A stretch of DNA of 64,000 bases from Maniola hyperantus (Eukaryota > Arthropoda > Insecta > Lepidoptera > Nymphalidae). The stretch's first letter is position 1; the number at the start of each line of letters is the position of its first letter. The stretch covers positions 1,674,001 through 1,738,000 of the forward strand of contig NC_048538.1 in NCBI RefSeq assembly GCF_902806685.2, given 5' to 3'. The notes under the pieces were generated by a model. The model was not told where the DNA came from. It made no database searches and saw nothing but the letters and a program-made list of their open reading frames with translations. Of the stretch, positions 1-11,404 are shown piece by piece. Made by a program: the position numbers and the translations under genes.

Positions 1-50
1 GCTGGGAACTTGTCTTTAGCAACTGCGATCAATAATTTATTTAGTACGTG

Positions 51-368
51 AAGCTGTGATAGCCTAGTGGTTAGGACGTCCGCCTCCTAATCGGAGGTTC
101 GGGGTTCGATGCCCGGGATCGAACTTTTCGGAGTTATGTGCATTTTAAACAATTAAATACCACTTGGGTTAACGGTGAAGGAAAACATCGTTAGGAAACC
201 TGCATGCCTGAGAGTTCTCCATAATGTTCTCAAAGATGTATAAAATCTGCCAAACCTCATTGGACCAGCGTGGCGGACTATGGCCTAAACCCTTCTCATT
301 CTGAGAGGAGACCCGTGCTCAGTATGGGTAGGCGATGGGTTGATCGTGATGATGATGATGATGATGAT
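51..368 (+). mobile_element. SINE-A, tRNA-derived SINE, full length
   Basis: The tRNA-like head has box A (TAGCCTAGTGGTTAGGACG) and box B (GGTTCGATGCC), then a conserved body (CCTGAGAGTTCTCCATAATG) and a GAT-repeat tail. The family resembles butterfly SINEs of the Metulj type; the name is inference. The ORF reading DDDDDDD comes from the GAT tail. Confidence 0.85.
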
Positions 369-1380
369 TGTTTGTTGGTACGCTGTATACCTACTAATCA
401 AAAAAATTGTCTTCCGCTGAAACTATTAGGTACCTACTACCTACCTACTTAACTTTTCTCTAACAAAGTAGCTTTGGGAACTAACGGCTTAGATTAGATA
501 CCTAGCATCTAGCAGCAAAATACCATGCCATACTTGATACTAGGTATATAAGGCCGAACGTCAACCACCGCGGTGTTAGCCACACCGCAGCTCTCATGGC
601 TCAGGTAGATATCTGCAAAATCTTTTCTTACCTCCCCGATCTTTATAAAGAGAACCTACATGCAAAATCTCAAGTATATAGGCTCATCGAACTGTATGTT
701 GATGTGTCATTCATTCAAATTCTTCTTTTATATAGATACAGCCGATCTATCCCATTGATGTTGGAGGAATATACCCTATCTATCCATTAGCTACACTGTA
801 AGTATCTGTGAACATAAAACAAATGATGCCCGCTTCCCATCTCCCAGCCAACAAACAGTAAACGCATACAAATGCAAACAGTTCACACTATTTCACGAAC
901 GCACGTTAACTCACCTGTTCACTTTGAACAGAAGTCCCATCGGGGTCATTTCAGTTTACTCGAAAAATTCTCCGCCACACTTCACTGCAATGATATTCAC
1001 TAAACAGTTTCAAATATTCCGGAATTCTGAACTAAAACAGTCACAAAAAGTTCTTAAATTCAAAAGAGTTCCTTATAAAAATACCAACTACAAATAAAAA
1101 TTACCTAAAGAATTGATTAATTAAGCACAGTGTCCACTAATAAGTTCCAATTAATACAAAATAGTCACAAAAGTCCCTAAAAATTATTCGAAATTCGAAT
1201 GCTGAAAGTTCTTTATTCGAACAGCTTTTGCAATTAATTAAAAAGTTGCGAATAAAATTATTCAGAATAATTATTCGATTTTCGTAAATCGAACGTTCAC
1301 GGGTAACGTTCTATTCTGAATATTGTCGTAACTAAATATTAAATTAATATTGCAATATTTGCCAATATTAATATTTATTT
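369..1380. other. Unassigned AT-rich DNA
   Basis: No gene or recognisable repeat. A weak inverted repeat (ATTCAGAATA / TATTCTGAAT) flanks about 1262-1322, and several TTCGAA motifs cluster at 1185-1300. A short open frame at 596-790 shows no protein signature. Confidence 0.4.
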
Positions 1381-1950
1381 TTGCGATCGATGCGAGTCGC
1401 TCTGCGTATCAGAGGGTCTGATCGATGGAACGCGTGGTGGCCGGGCGGCGGTCGCGAGTATTCTGTGGAGGTGACAACAGTCAAACAATGGCATGAGGAC
1501 TAATTAAATATACAAGTTCTCTTCATGCGTTTACAGGTGGGAACCCTTTATTTTAACAATGTTGGAGCGACAACTGGAATTCTTATTTCAAACATGGGTA
1601 TCCAGGAATAAATTATTTTGCTCTACAATCTACATAGCTCTAGCTGTATACAAGCGTATATGGCCGGAGTTTCAAGGATAAACATACTTATTTCTTTATT
1701 GATATTTGCTCCTGTCACCTTATGATTGAAGACTTGGTACAAAAGTTTTCTAAAGCCTTTCTCCTCTGTTTTGGCTGAACGAAAAATGCCAAATGAGTGA
1801 TTACTCTGGTGAGTTAGTGACTGAGCATTTGGGTAGGCATACCTACTTAATATTCGGAGTGACTAGATAAGCATGTACCTATCTGCCGTTAAAACCTCTG
1901 AAATGAGAAAGGTTACCGAAAATCAAACCTATATAGGAGGCAGGAGAGGC
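1381..1950. other. Unassigned intergenic DNA
   Basis: A GC-rich patch at 1382-1465 lies inside otherwise AT-rich DNA. I see no coding signal or known repeat. Confidence 0.35.
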
Positions 1951-1952
1951 TG

Positions 1953-2112
1953 GAACCATGTCTCATTAAAAATCATTTTATTTCGACTGACGTCAAAATG
2001 ACGTCATTTTGACGTCAGTCGAAATAAAAATATACCATCAGCTCGAAACCTCAGTCTAGTGCTGACGTCACCAAAATGGCGGCCACGCGCATTAGCAATT
2101 TGCGGGACTTAT
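1953..2112 (-). mobile_element. Truncated MITE sharing ends with 29622-29795
   Basis: The right end reads GCAATTTGCGGGACTT, the same terminal inverted repeat as at 29622-29795, and the interior (ACCATGTCTCA, TATACCATCAGCTCG, AAAATGGCGGCCAC) matches. The other terminus is missing. It contains the 54-bp perfect palindrome at 1976-2029. Confidence 0.7.
1976..2029. repeat. 54-bp perfect palindrome with three TGACGTCA sites
   Basis: Every base pairs with its mirror around 2002/2003, with no spacer. TGACGTCA occurs at 1988, 1999 and 2010, evenly spaced by 11 bp. Confidence 0.9.
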
Positions 2113-2435
2113 ACCTTTGGAAGTATAACACAAAACACTGGCAACAAAATTAAAAACTATACCTACAACCTGCAAGGCTGATAGGTACTTCCTATCGCTC
2201 GGTTTATGACAGCCACCACATCCGCGCACGCGCACACCACAGGATGTTATCCCGAACCAACAACCACCTTCCTGTCTAACCTCCTTAGGGACATATACAT
2301 AAAGTTTATTTTCCCTCATCAAACTGTGCAATAAGTTTGTAAGTAAACAGGTGCTTTGATGATCGCACATTAGGACTTCTAGCGCTGCAAGGTTTCATTA
2401 CTTTAAATTCGCATAACGTGTTAATATTAATTTGA

Positions 2436-2605
2436 GCCTCAATAGCTCAACCGGTAAAGGAGTGGACTGAAAACCGAAAGGTCGACGGTTCAAACCCCGC
2501 CCGTTGCACTATTGTCGTACCTACTCCTAGCACAAGCCTGACGCTTAGTTGGAGAGGAAAGGGGAATATTAGTCATTTACCATGGCTAATATTCTTTTTA
2601 AAAGC
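2436..2605 (+). mobile_element. SINE-B, tRNA-derived SINE
   Basis: The head resembles a tRNA (GCCTCAATAGCTCAACCGGT, anticodon-like CTGAAAACC, box B GGTTCAAACCC). The tail can form a hairpin (GAATATTAG ... CTAATATTC). The same family occurs at 10560, 29447 and 33556. Confidence 0.8.
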
Positions 2606-2714
2606 TAAAGCTAGTAATATGTGCAGCTCATATAGTAAACCTAATAATTGTTTGTGTTTCAGAACAATTTTTGTAATAATATATTCTGTAAAAATATCCA
2701 TTGTCTTGCTTTTT

Positions 2715-3364
2715 AACCGACTTCAAAAAAAGGAGGAGGTTCTCAATTCGACAGAATTTTTTTTTTTATTTTTTTTTATTTTTTTTATGTATGTAACCGG
2801 ATTAGTCGGAGACGCCTGGACCGATTTTGAAAATTCTTTTTTTGTTCGAAAGGGTATACTTCAAAGTTGGTCCCATTTAAATTTGGTGAAGATCTGATGA
2901 ACATCTTCGAAGATAGATACTGGAACCCCTCAACGGATAAGAGTAAATTGCTCGCGATCAGTGTAATAGCTTAGTAAACAGTAGATTTTTAACAAGTCAT
3001 AGCATAATTCCATGGGGCCACTAAAAATTGTGAAATAAATTTTTTTACAAAAAAAATAAAAACCGACTTCGATACACAAACACTAAAAATTGAAAAATAA
3101 TTTAATTTATTACCGAATATATTATTATGTATACAAGAGTTAATATAGTTCCATAATAATATTTTTTGGGGTCGGTGCCAATGAGGTGCCATTGTGGAGT
3201 CTCATAAAAATATGAAGTCTAGACGATTCGCGCAGCTAATGCTAATTTGGCACCGGCACCAAAAAGTATTATTATGGATCTATATTAACTCTTGTATACA
3301 TAATATATTCGGTAATAAATTAAATTATTTTTCAATTTTTAGTGTTTGTGTATCGAAGTCGGTT
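2715..3364 (+). mobile_element. MITE-C, 650 bp, with internal long inverted repeat
   Basis: It starts AACCGACTTC and ends GAAGTCGGTT. The inner part (about 3060-3360) is a long imperfect foldback around the segment TGGAGTCTCATAAAAAT. A second full copy is at 60255-60865, and fragments are at 12240 and 46078. Confidence 0.75.
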
Positions 3365-3529
3365 TTTATTAACAGTAGAAGTAGCTGATTGTAACAACTT
3401 GCATAGAAACGCGGGTCTATTCAGAATGGAAAAAACTGAGATTTTCATATTTGCCATGTGCAAGGAGGAACTACTTTTTAGACGCTATGGTTGCTTCTCT
3501 TGTTTCCTTGTTATCCTTGTTTGGTCTAG

Positions 3530-3630
3530 TATAGTGCGTACAAAATGAGATCTCACTCGCCATTTAACTTAATAACATAGAGTTACCATACCGATTCATT
3601 TCTCATTTTGTATGGACTATACAATTTATG
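3530..3630. mobile_element. MITE-E, short copy
   Basis: Inverted ends GTATAGTGCGTACAAAATGA / TCATTTTGTATGGACTATAC. Related longer copies are at 25063-25330 and 62390-62640. Confidence 0.6.
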
Positions 3631-4195
3631 TACAAATATTTAATTAAAGTATACCTTCGCCTTCGACCCACAAAAAACCGCAATACCATAAGAGGCATAT
3701 AAAAACCGTCATATAGTATGTGGGGAATGTTTTAATGCAACGTTTTTGCATGTGGTGCTATGAGAACTCGCGACAGATGTCTGTCTGTCCGCAGCGCAGC
3801 ATGGACCAGTTGGACCCGTCATGCTTGGTTTATTTATAGCGAATTGATTAACGGCATATGCCTAGGTCCTAGAGCTAGCACTAGTATGACATTCAAAGTA
3901 CTAGATTCATCGAGAATTTGCTCAGACGTTTCCTTGGTCAAATTTCAAAACAGTTTTTGGAAAAATTTTGATAAACAACCGCACTGAAATCCGTATTGGT
4001 TTTTCCGCTTGATATCTAAATCCGATACTTATAAAATCCGATAAAAGCATTTCCTTAATTACTTAAGCGAACTAAGTATCTGCCGAGGAAATTATCTCTC
4101 TCTCCGGTCGTTCCTTCATTGCTGAAGATCGTGGTCGTGACAAACTGCCCTCGAATGGCTTATCTGTTTCCATCGGCTTCTGCGAGGAAATTATA
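3631..4195. other. Unassigned intergenic DNA
   Basis: No repeat or gene recognised. A 75-aa open frame at 3760-3987 has no visible domain. Confidence 0.35.
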
Positions 4196-4198
4196 GAC

Positions 4199-4368
4199 TA
4201 GATGATGCCCATCGCACTTCGTCCGCGCAAAAATTCCCTGCGAACTCTTTGGTGTCCCGGGATCAAAAGAAGCCCGTGTATGTCTTCAAGATGAAAGATA
4301 GTTCTGTACTTTTCTCAGACAAAATATAGACAGACACACTTTCGCATAACTTTATAATATTAGCAGCT
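4199..4368 (-). mobile_element. Degraded Helitron-1 copy
   Basis: CTAGATGATGCCC and CAGACACACTTTCGCAT mark the two ends of the common Helitron-like element; the body is diverged. Confidence 0.6.
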
Positions 4369-4446
4369 ATGGATCACTTCCTTAAGTATTTGAACCGAAC
4401 GGAAAAACTCTTGCAAAGCGAGTAACTGTCTACAGTACGTGGCAGA

Positions 4447-4608
4447 AATTAATGTACATCGGCCTATAAAATGAAATTTCGGCTTTGTAGAGCGTTGTCT
4501 CTGTCACTCATACCTATGTAACGTTTTGTCGGTCTCAACGACAGAGATGATGCTCTACAAATCCGCTATCTCCTTCTAAAGGTCGATGTAGATTATTTTC
4601 TGACGCGT
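4447..4608. mobile_element. MITE-D
   Basis: Inverted ends (AATTAATGTACATCGGCCT / AAAGGTCGATGTAGATTATT) around GTAGAGCGTTGTCTCTGTCAC. Further copies are at 16756-16915, 31690-31830 and, partial, 52545-52605. Confidence 0.6.
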
Positions 4609-5047
4609 ACAGTAGGTAACTCGAATAAATTGTTGAACCTAGAACCTAGGTATCCAAACGCAACTAGAAGACTCTTAAGGTCTTCATGCAAACCCATAAC
4701 TAACTTTCTCTACCATTAAAACGAAAACAATTCTTTCAAATGACAATAATCTACTCGAGATCAGTTACTCCACACTTTTCTATCTAACCTGCGCAATTTG
4801 GAAAACAATAAAATTGACTAAGTAATTAGATAAGAGCATTTAAATGAGGAACTTGATGTGTATCGGGTGATTGTCCTGCTATCGCGGTGCGGGGTTCGAT
4901 TCCTGTTTGCATTCCGGGGGCGCTCGTAAAACGCCGCACAATGGATGTTTGTTAGAGCTACGGAACACTGTGCTATACATAAACCTACCTTACTTCCTGC
5001 ATTTTATTTTAGTACTTATAAATCTTTTGCATGAAATCTGTATATTA

Positions 5048-5698
5048 TGATATAAAAGGAGAAACTGACTGCCTCGACGCACAGCTCAAACTACTGGACG
5101 GATCGGGCTGAAATTTGGCATGCAGATAGATTTTATGACGTAGGCATCCGCTAAGAAAGGATTTTAGAAAATACAACCCCTACTAAAATAGGGGTTAGAA
5201 ATTTGTGTAGTCCACGCGGACAAAGTCGCGGGCATAAGCTAGTATTATATAAAAGGAGAAACTGACTGCCTCACTGACTGTCTGACTGACTGACTGACTG
5301 ATCTATCAACGCACAGCTGAAACCACTAGACGGATCGGGCTGAAATATAGTATGCAGATAGCTATTATGACGCAGACATCCGCTAAGAAAGGATTTTTGA
5401 AAATTCAACCCCTAAGGGCGTGAAAGAGGGATTTGATGTAGTCCACGCCGACGAATTGGCGGGCATAAGCTAGTCCATACTAATATTATAAATGCGAAAG
5501 TGTGTCTGTCTGGTCTGCTAGCTTTTCACGGCCCAACAGTTTAACCGATTTTGATCAAATTTGGTACAGAGTTAGCTTACATTCTGGGGAAGGACATAGG
5601 TTACTTTTTATCCCAGAAAACCTAAATCCACGCGGACGAAGTCGCGGGCATCATCTAGTATTATATAAAAGGAAAAGCTGACTGACTGACGCTAAAAA
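5048..5698 (+). mobile_element. Head-to-tail array of four Helitron-like units
   Basis: Units are Helitron-2 (5048-5242), Helitron-2 (5244-5472), Helitron-1 (5474-5658, starting TCCATACTAATATTATAAAT and ending GCATCATCTAG) and the first 40 bases of another Helitron-2 (5660-5698). Each new unit begins directly behind the CTAG of the one before. TC...CTAG ends with a GC-rich stem just before CTAG fit non-autonomous Helitrons. Confidence 0.75.
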
Positions 5699-6565
5699 GT
5701 ATAAGAATCATTAAACAAGGTCTATAACGGGTCTAAAATAAGTCAAGTATACATACCTAACATAACATTATTATTTTAATCTGTAACTACTAAACAATCT
5801 GTGACAGCAAATGTTATGGGATATAGAGCAATTAAATCTCTTCATATATAACTGGAAAGCAAATTCAAGTACAAAGTAAGTCTGTCAAGGTGTCAATAAA
5901 AAAAATAGATTTACGGTTATCCCATCACGACACCTCTATCATCGCAGAAGCCCAATCATAACCATTGCGATAAATCTCTCTCGCGGTTTTTGCAACACTT
6001 TGTCGATAAAAAGCTGCGAGAAAGCGTTGTGGTGCTTTAGTGTTAGTATGAGATTTTGCATATCGCCAACGCTAATAGAATTCGAGCGTCGAAAAATTAA
6101 TACGTTAGAGTTAATAGACCTAAATACTCACTTGTTTGAAGCTTTGAATTCATGCATACAGACAGTTCTATGGTAAAAATGGTAGCACTGAAAAACGAAT
6201 ACTTAAGGTTAATTTTAATTGACTTGTACGGGAGCGGTGTGCAGGCTCGACCGTACCAAAGGGGAGATCTCCCACCGAGCGGTTGATTGTGCTCGGTAGC
6301 GCCAGCTGGGCCGACGGTTATGTCTTGAAACTTCTATATATAGTCCAGATTGCAGAAAACTCCGTTAGTGAGATTGCTATCGGCGGTACATTTGTTCGGG
6401 ACTACGTCATCGATTGAACAGCGCCATCTAGTTTCTATTGTGGCAACCGCCACAGACTTAACAGTATTTCGATGTTCTATGTTCTATCATTATTGCCGAG
6501 TTAATTGATGTCTTACCTTACCGCTTGACTGAGATAGCTCGTAGGGCCTTGGATGCAGCTGGTAA
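5699..6565. other. Unassigned intergenic DNA
   Basis: Mixed AT-rich DNA with a GC-rich patch at 6225-6320. No gene or known repeat recognised. Confidence 0.35.
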
Positions 6566-6566
6566 G

Positions 6567-7030
6567 ATTCCAGAAAATCTGGATTAATCTTTATTACAAT
6601 CGCAATTGTTATGATTGGCTGAATTTATGATAACAACACATTGTAGCCAATAGTGAATGAGCGTCAATCAATCAAAGGTGCTTGCGATCGTCACACTGTA
6701 GCTGTCAAACTACTGCGGTAGGGCCCTTTGTGCAACAATGCGCCAAGAACCCTACCGTAGTATCAATGCAATTGTTGCATCAAGAATACTGTAAATTCAG
6801 CCAATTACAAGGTGATTGTAATAATGATCGATGCAGATTTTCCGGAATCAACCAACAGTGGGTCGATTCCGTAAAACCTGCGTTAATCATTATTTCAATC
6901 GCAATTGTTATGATTGGCTGAATGTATGGTATTCTTGCTGCAACAATGAATTGTGAACCAGCGGCAACCAATCAGAGGTGATTGCGATCGTGACATTGTA
7001 GCTGTTATTCTACCGCAATTGTGCACAATG
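6567..7030. mobile_element. MITE-F, one copy split by or fused to a second
   Basis: Two blocks of the family (ATGATTGGCTGAAT, ATTGTAGC, TTGCGATCGTGAC) occur at 6567-6720 and 6880-7020, with GCGGTAGGG / CCCTACCG inverted pieces between. The same family is at 8258-8440 and 34805-35155. Confidence 0.6.
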
Positions 7031-7720
7031 TTGTAGAGGGTGACAATTGATAGCGACAGAATTCCTTGATTTTCACGTCAACTGTCACCTTCTAGCAACC
7101 CGCGCCCTACTTCACGAGCAATCTCAGTAAAACGGTATACCTACCACTGAAATAGAAAGAAAGCCTATAAACCTACTGATCGTGCTAGCACTGCTGTGCA
7201 AACAATCGCAAATGCGATCGCAAATCTAACCGTTCTCACACGTCAAACTCCTCAAACACAATCTATGCGTAGTGTATCACAGATATAACGGGACAAATAA
7301 CTATAAAACTTACATTGTTTTACGAGAAAAGAAAGTATCGTAAACTGACTTACAGTTAGTTGTCTTGTCTTATAGCTTAAGTTATAGCTCTTTAATAATT
7401 AAGTTATAGCTTATAACAGTATAAGTGTGATGAAAGATGTTCGTAGAACAGACTAATCGTAGAGTTACCGTATAATAACTATTTTTAGTCAAAAAAGTCG
7501 AAAAAAATCTTTAATCAATTCAAAAGAAAACCCTGGCTGTACAAACAAAAATTTTTTTTTAAGAATCCATAGACCGTATCGTCGCATATAAATAAAATGC
7601 TGAGTATTTTAATATCAACAAAATAAACATATTTTATTTCGGCTTTACAAAATGGATTAAACATTTATTGTGTAAGTAGTCGAGGAAAGTAAAAAAACTA
7701 AATCACTTTTTTTAAATTCA
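7031..7720. other. Unassigned AT-rich DNA
   Basis: A short inverted pair (GGTGACAATTG / AACTGTCACC) lies at 7038-7094. No gene or other repeat is visible. Confidence 0.35.
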
Positions 7721-7725
7721 TCAAT

Positions 7726-8023
7726 CATCATCATGATCAACCCATCGCCGGCTCACTACAAAGCACGGGTCTCCTCTCAGAGTGAGAAGGTGTTTGATCA
7801 TAGTCTACCACGCTGATCAAGTGCGGATTGGCAGACTTCACACACCTTTGAGAACATTATGGAGAACTCTCAGGCATGCAGGTTTCCTCACGATGTTTTG
7901 CAAGTGATATTTAGTAAGGTACTAAAACTCCGAAAAGTTAGAGGAGGAGGAGCGTGCCCAAGATCGAACCCCCGACATCCGATTATCAGGCGGATATCCT
8001 AACCACTAGGCTATCACAGCTTC
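7726..8023 (-). mobile_element. SINE-A, full length
   Basis: Complete reverse-oriented copy: GAT-repeat tail at the left, box B complement near 7965, box A complement ending in CTATCACAGCTT at 8022. Confidence 0.85.
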
Positions 8024-8257
8024 ATCCTTTAATATCATATTACCAAAACGCTCCGCCATAAACATGAAGCGCTGTAAATTAAAAGAATCGTCGGCCATTT
8101 TGTTGTAATAAACGGATATCCGGTATGATCTTGACTGGGTGAAAAACAATCTCGTTTTTAATCGCTTGATTTAAAATGTAATTAAAGGCCATTAAGCACG
8201 GATTTAGTACATTATACTGTCTATAAAATGTTTGTCATGCAAGTCCTATGCTCTCGA

Positions 8258-8440
8258 TTGCGGTAGAATGACAGCTATAATGTCACGATCGCAATCACCT
8301 CTGATTGGTTGATGCTCACTCACTATGGGCTACAGTGGATTGTTGCAAAAAGAATCGCACAAATTCAGCCAATCACAACGATTGAGATTGTAATAATGAC
8401 TGACGCAGGTTTTACGAAATCGATCTACGGTTTTATCATT
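8258..8440 (+). mobile_element. MITE-F
   Basis: GCGGTAGAATGACAGCTATA, CGATCGCAATCACCTCTGAT and TTCAGCCAATCACAACGATT place it in the same family as 6567 and 34805. Confidence 0.65.
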
Positions 8441-8444
8441 GCTT

Positions 8445-8640
8445 TGAGACCTAATTTTTATGACTTGGAGGATATCTCGACCGAAAGAAACTCGTCAGGA
8501 ATTGTGGGAAATTTCCGGGATAAAAAGTAGCCTGTTATTGTCAAAAAAATCTCGTCGAGCCGTTGTTCCGTCGCGACGTGATTGAAGAACAAACCAACCT
8601 ACAAACACACTTAGGCGCGTACCTACCAATTTTTTTCCGA
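8445..8640 (-). mobile_element. Helitron-1 fragment
   Basis: Contains CCGGGATAAAAAGTAGCCTG and the CGTCGCGACGTGATTGAAGA block of the longer Helitron-1 form; ends are lost. Confidence 0.5.
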
Positions 8641-8739
8641 AATCAAACATGTTACTAAGTAATAGGGAAGAAAATTAAATGAAAATGTATTGTATGCATT
8701 ACCCAGCCCAGGTGGTGGGATAAATAGTCTCTGGTGAAA

Positions 8740-8905
8740 TTGCTTACGGTGGCGTGCGGTTCGGTTGTAGAAAAAGAAGGGTGGAATAAGGCTCTCCAGC
8801 GCAAGATGGACCGACGATAAAAAGAGGGTGGCTAGATGAAGATGCCTGGAGACCGGGTGTATGGTGGCGCTATATGGGAAAGGCCTTTGTTGAAATGATG
8901 ACGAT
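8740..8905 (+). mobile_element. RTE 3'-end fragment
   Basis: Carries the decayed end of an RTE ORF2 (CTCCAGCGCAAGATGGACCG, GGAAAGGCCTTTGTTGAA) and a GAT-rich tail. Confidence 0.55.
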
Positions 8906-9167
8906 GATAATGACTAGCCAAAGAAGGAGATTCCCACAGACCAGAAATTAAATAAAATTAGCTAAACAAAGTACCTATAAAATGATATCATTGCAGAGAC
9001 CTCCAGAGCATGAAAGTCGCATTTCCCATGGGATCTAGAATTTACAACCAGTAATTTAATAACCAGTGGCATGCGGAATGTACTAGGTCGACATAAAAGC
9101 AGCGACTAACCTATTATTTGAGAATAAAGTAAATAGCTTAATTTGACAGCTTTTCTAGTAAAATCTT

Positions 9168-9302
9168 ACTGCCGTACCCAGTGTCACTAATCGTTACTTA
9201 AGATTGAGTTAAAACGAGACAGATTTATGTGAGAGATAATATGGCTCTGTCTCGTTTTAACTAAACTAAAGTAACGATTAAGCGACTCTGAGTACGGCAG
9301 TT
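9168..9302. mobile_element. Foldback MITE-G
   Basis: Arms TACTGCCGTACCCAGTGTCA / CGACTCTGAGTACGGCAGTT plus an inner pair around GAGTTAAAACGAGACAGA. A partial relative is at 27840-27930. Confidence 0.65.
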
Positions 9303-9368
9303 AGATACTTATTATACTTAGTCGCTAATACCCAGACTTACGGACTTGCCTTTTTATTAAGTACCTAC

Positions 9369-9580
9369 TAGCTGATGCCCGTGACTTCGTTCGCGTGGAT
9401 TTACGTTTTTCAAAATCCCGCGGGAACTCTTTGATTTTCCGGGATAAAAAGTAGCCTATGTGTTAATCCAGGGTATAATCTATCTCCATTCCAAATTTCA
9501 GCCAAAGCCATCCAGTAGTATATGCGTTTGAGAAACAAACATCCAAACATCCACACTTTCACATTTATAATATTATCCAC
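9369..9580 (-). mobile_element. Helitron-1 copy
   Basis: CTAGCTGATGCCCGTGACTT at the left through CACTTTCACATTTATAATAT at the right; both ends recognisable. Confidence 0.7.
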
Positions 9581-9589
9581 TATTTATAA

Positions 9590-9812
9590 TATAAGTCAAA
9601 GTCAAATGATTTATTCAAAATAGGTAATAAATTACTCTTATTGATGGTCTGGTATGGTGTTAGATTTGTAAGATATAGTGGTGATAATTATTACGCAAAC
9701 CATTATAATCCACTAGAAAATGATTTTTCAAAATTCCACCCCTAAGTGGGTTAAATGGGGGTTTGAAATTTATGTAGCCCACGCAGACGAAGACGCGAGC
9801 ATTAGCTAGTAC
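9590..9812 (+). mobile_element. LINE tail fragment followed by Helitron-2 3' end
   Basis: GTCAAAGTCAAATGATTTAT is a common LINE tail; from about 9716 the sequence becomes the end of Helitron-2 (CCCCTAAGTGGGTTAAAT to ATTAGCTAG at 9809). Confidence 0.5.
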
Positions 9813-10139
9813 GTACTACATGCTTACCTATGTAATATACCGAGCAGATGCAGTCTTGTTTTGTATATTAGATTAGAAAATGATTGTAATTTTATGGGAA
9901 GCTGAAGGTTTTGTGATAATATGAATTACTTGCTGTGAAACTATTGGCGCATTCCATTGGAGATGTTATGAGAAACCGATGCGAGATAATTGGAGAGAAA
10001 CCATGACATTGTGTGATGGTGGAAAGCATGGGAAATTATCGCAAGAAATAGGATCCGAGCGCGGAGCTAAACAATTTGCTTGAACAAGCGGAAAATGCGT
10101 AAAGTTATAGATACCTTTATAAGTATGCTTTATATTTTA

Positions 10140-10380
10140 CTAGCTTATGCTCGCGACTTCGTCCGCGTGGACTACAAAATTTCAAACCCTTATTTCACCC
10201 CCTTAGGAGTTGAATTTTCAAAAATCCTTTCTTAGCGGATGCCTACGTCATAATAGCTATCTGCATGCCGAATTTCAGCCCGATCCGTCCAGTAGTTTGA
10301 GCTGTGCGTTGATAGATCAGTCAGTCAGTCAGTCAGTCAGCCAGTCAGTCAGTCACCTTTTCCTTTTATATATTATATAG
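10140..10380 (-). mobile_element. Helitron-2 copy
   Basis: CTAGCTTATGCTCGCGACTT at one end, a CAGT repeat and CTTTTCCTTTTATATATTAT at the other. Confidence 0.75.
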
Positions 10381-10484
10381 ACTAGCTGATACTCGCGACT
10401 TCTTGCTTGTACACTTGTACTCGAACAGGAGACTATCTCGTGTGGCCGAAGTCTTCATATCACCACTAAGCCATCACTACCCAT

Positions 10485-10842
10485 ATTATAAATACGAATG
10501 TGTGTTGTGTTTGTTTGTTGGTTTGTGCTACAATCACGTCGCAACGGAGCAACTTTTTTTTTTTTTTAAAGAATATTAGCCATGTTAAATGACTAATATT
10601 CCCCTTTCTTCTCCAACTAAGCGTCAGGCTTGTGCTAGGAGTAGGGTACGACAATAGTGCAACGGGCAGGGTTTGAACCTCCGACCTTTTGGTTTTCAGT
10701 CCACTCCTTTACCGGTTGAGCTATTGAGGCTCTATTGTCGTCATTTGTTGCATGGGTATAGTTTTTATCCCGGAAAATCAAAGTTCCCACGGGATTTTTA
10801 AAAACCTAAATCCACGCGGACGAAGTCGCGGGCATCATCTAG
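10485..10842 (+). mobile_element. Helitron-1 copy split by a SINE-B
   Basis: 5' part to about 10555 and 3' part 10735-10842 (ending GCGGGCATCATCTAG) flank the reverse SINE-B at 10558-10735, so the SINE inserted later. Confidence 0.75.
10558..10735 (-). mobile_element. SINE-B inserted in Helitron-1
   Basis: Reverse copy: T-run and hairpin tail at the left, box B complement GGGTTTGAACC near 10670, head GAGCTATTGAGGC at the right. Confidence 0.8.
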
Positions 10843-11013
10843 TGACGTATAAAAAGCTGCAATAACTAGGCTTTAATCAACGTAACTTCATTATAGCACG
10901 AATCCCACCTTCGACAAAAAAGTCATCTTCATATCCTGTACACATCCTGTGTACTATTATACTGAGGTAGGTTCACTAGAAAAGGCAAGAACAAGTAAAT
11001 GACGGCGATATCA

Positions 11014-11170
11014 AAGGCGATAAGATCTGTGTGCGATATAAGTGTTCCACTAGATGCGGCGCTTCATACTTACGTAACATGTTCCAACGAACATCGGTGT
11101 TCGCACTCCTGCCAATTGTAATTTAGACCGCTTTAGACGCATTCCGTTTCTACGAATATAAATAGTAGCT
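11014..11170 (-). repeat. Repeat H, reverse copy
   Basis: Contains GTTCCACTAGATGCGGCGCT and CGTAACATGTTCCAACGAAC; the reverse complement recurs at 11885-12040, so the two form a widely spaced inverted pair. Confidence 0.55.
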
Positions 11171-11179
11171 ACCTCGTCG

Positions 11180-11290
11180 TGATGAACCCATCGCAATCCG
11201 AAAAGTTAGAGGTGCGTGTCCAAGATTGAAACTCCAACCTCCCAATTAAGAGGCGGAAGTCTTAACTACTAGGCTTACTACGCTTACTAC
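11180..11290 (-). mobile_element. SINE-A, internally deleted copy
   Basis: GATGAACCCATCGC (tail side) is joined directly to the reversed tRNA head (AAAGTTAGAGGTGCGTGTCC); the middle of the SINE is missing. Confidence 0.55.
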
Positions 11291-11404
11291 AAGTTTAATG
11301 CTACCTATACTACATTTTGGTGAGTAGGTTCTAGCCAGGTAGCACCTACAATTATAAATAACTTATATATTACCTGCTACTTATATAATAAGTACTTCTA
11401 TAAA

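Noticed and set aside
51..135. tRNA-like heads of the SINEs (also at 11405, 17628, 61585, 2436, 48980) as real tRNA genes
   Set aside because: They continue into a conserved SINE body and tail, recur many times, and the acceptor stem cannot be closed as in a functional tRNA.
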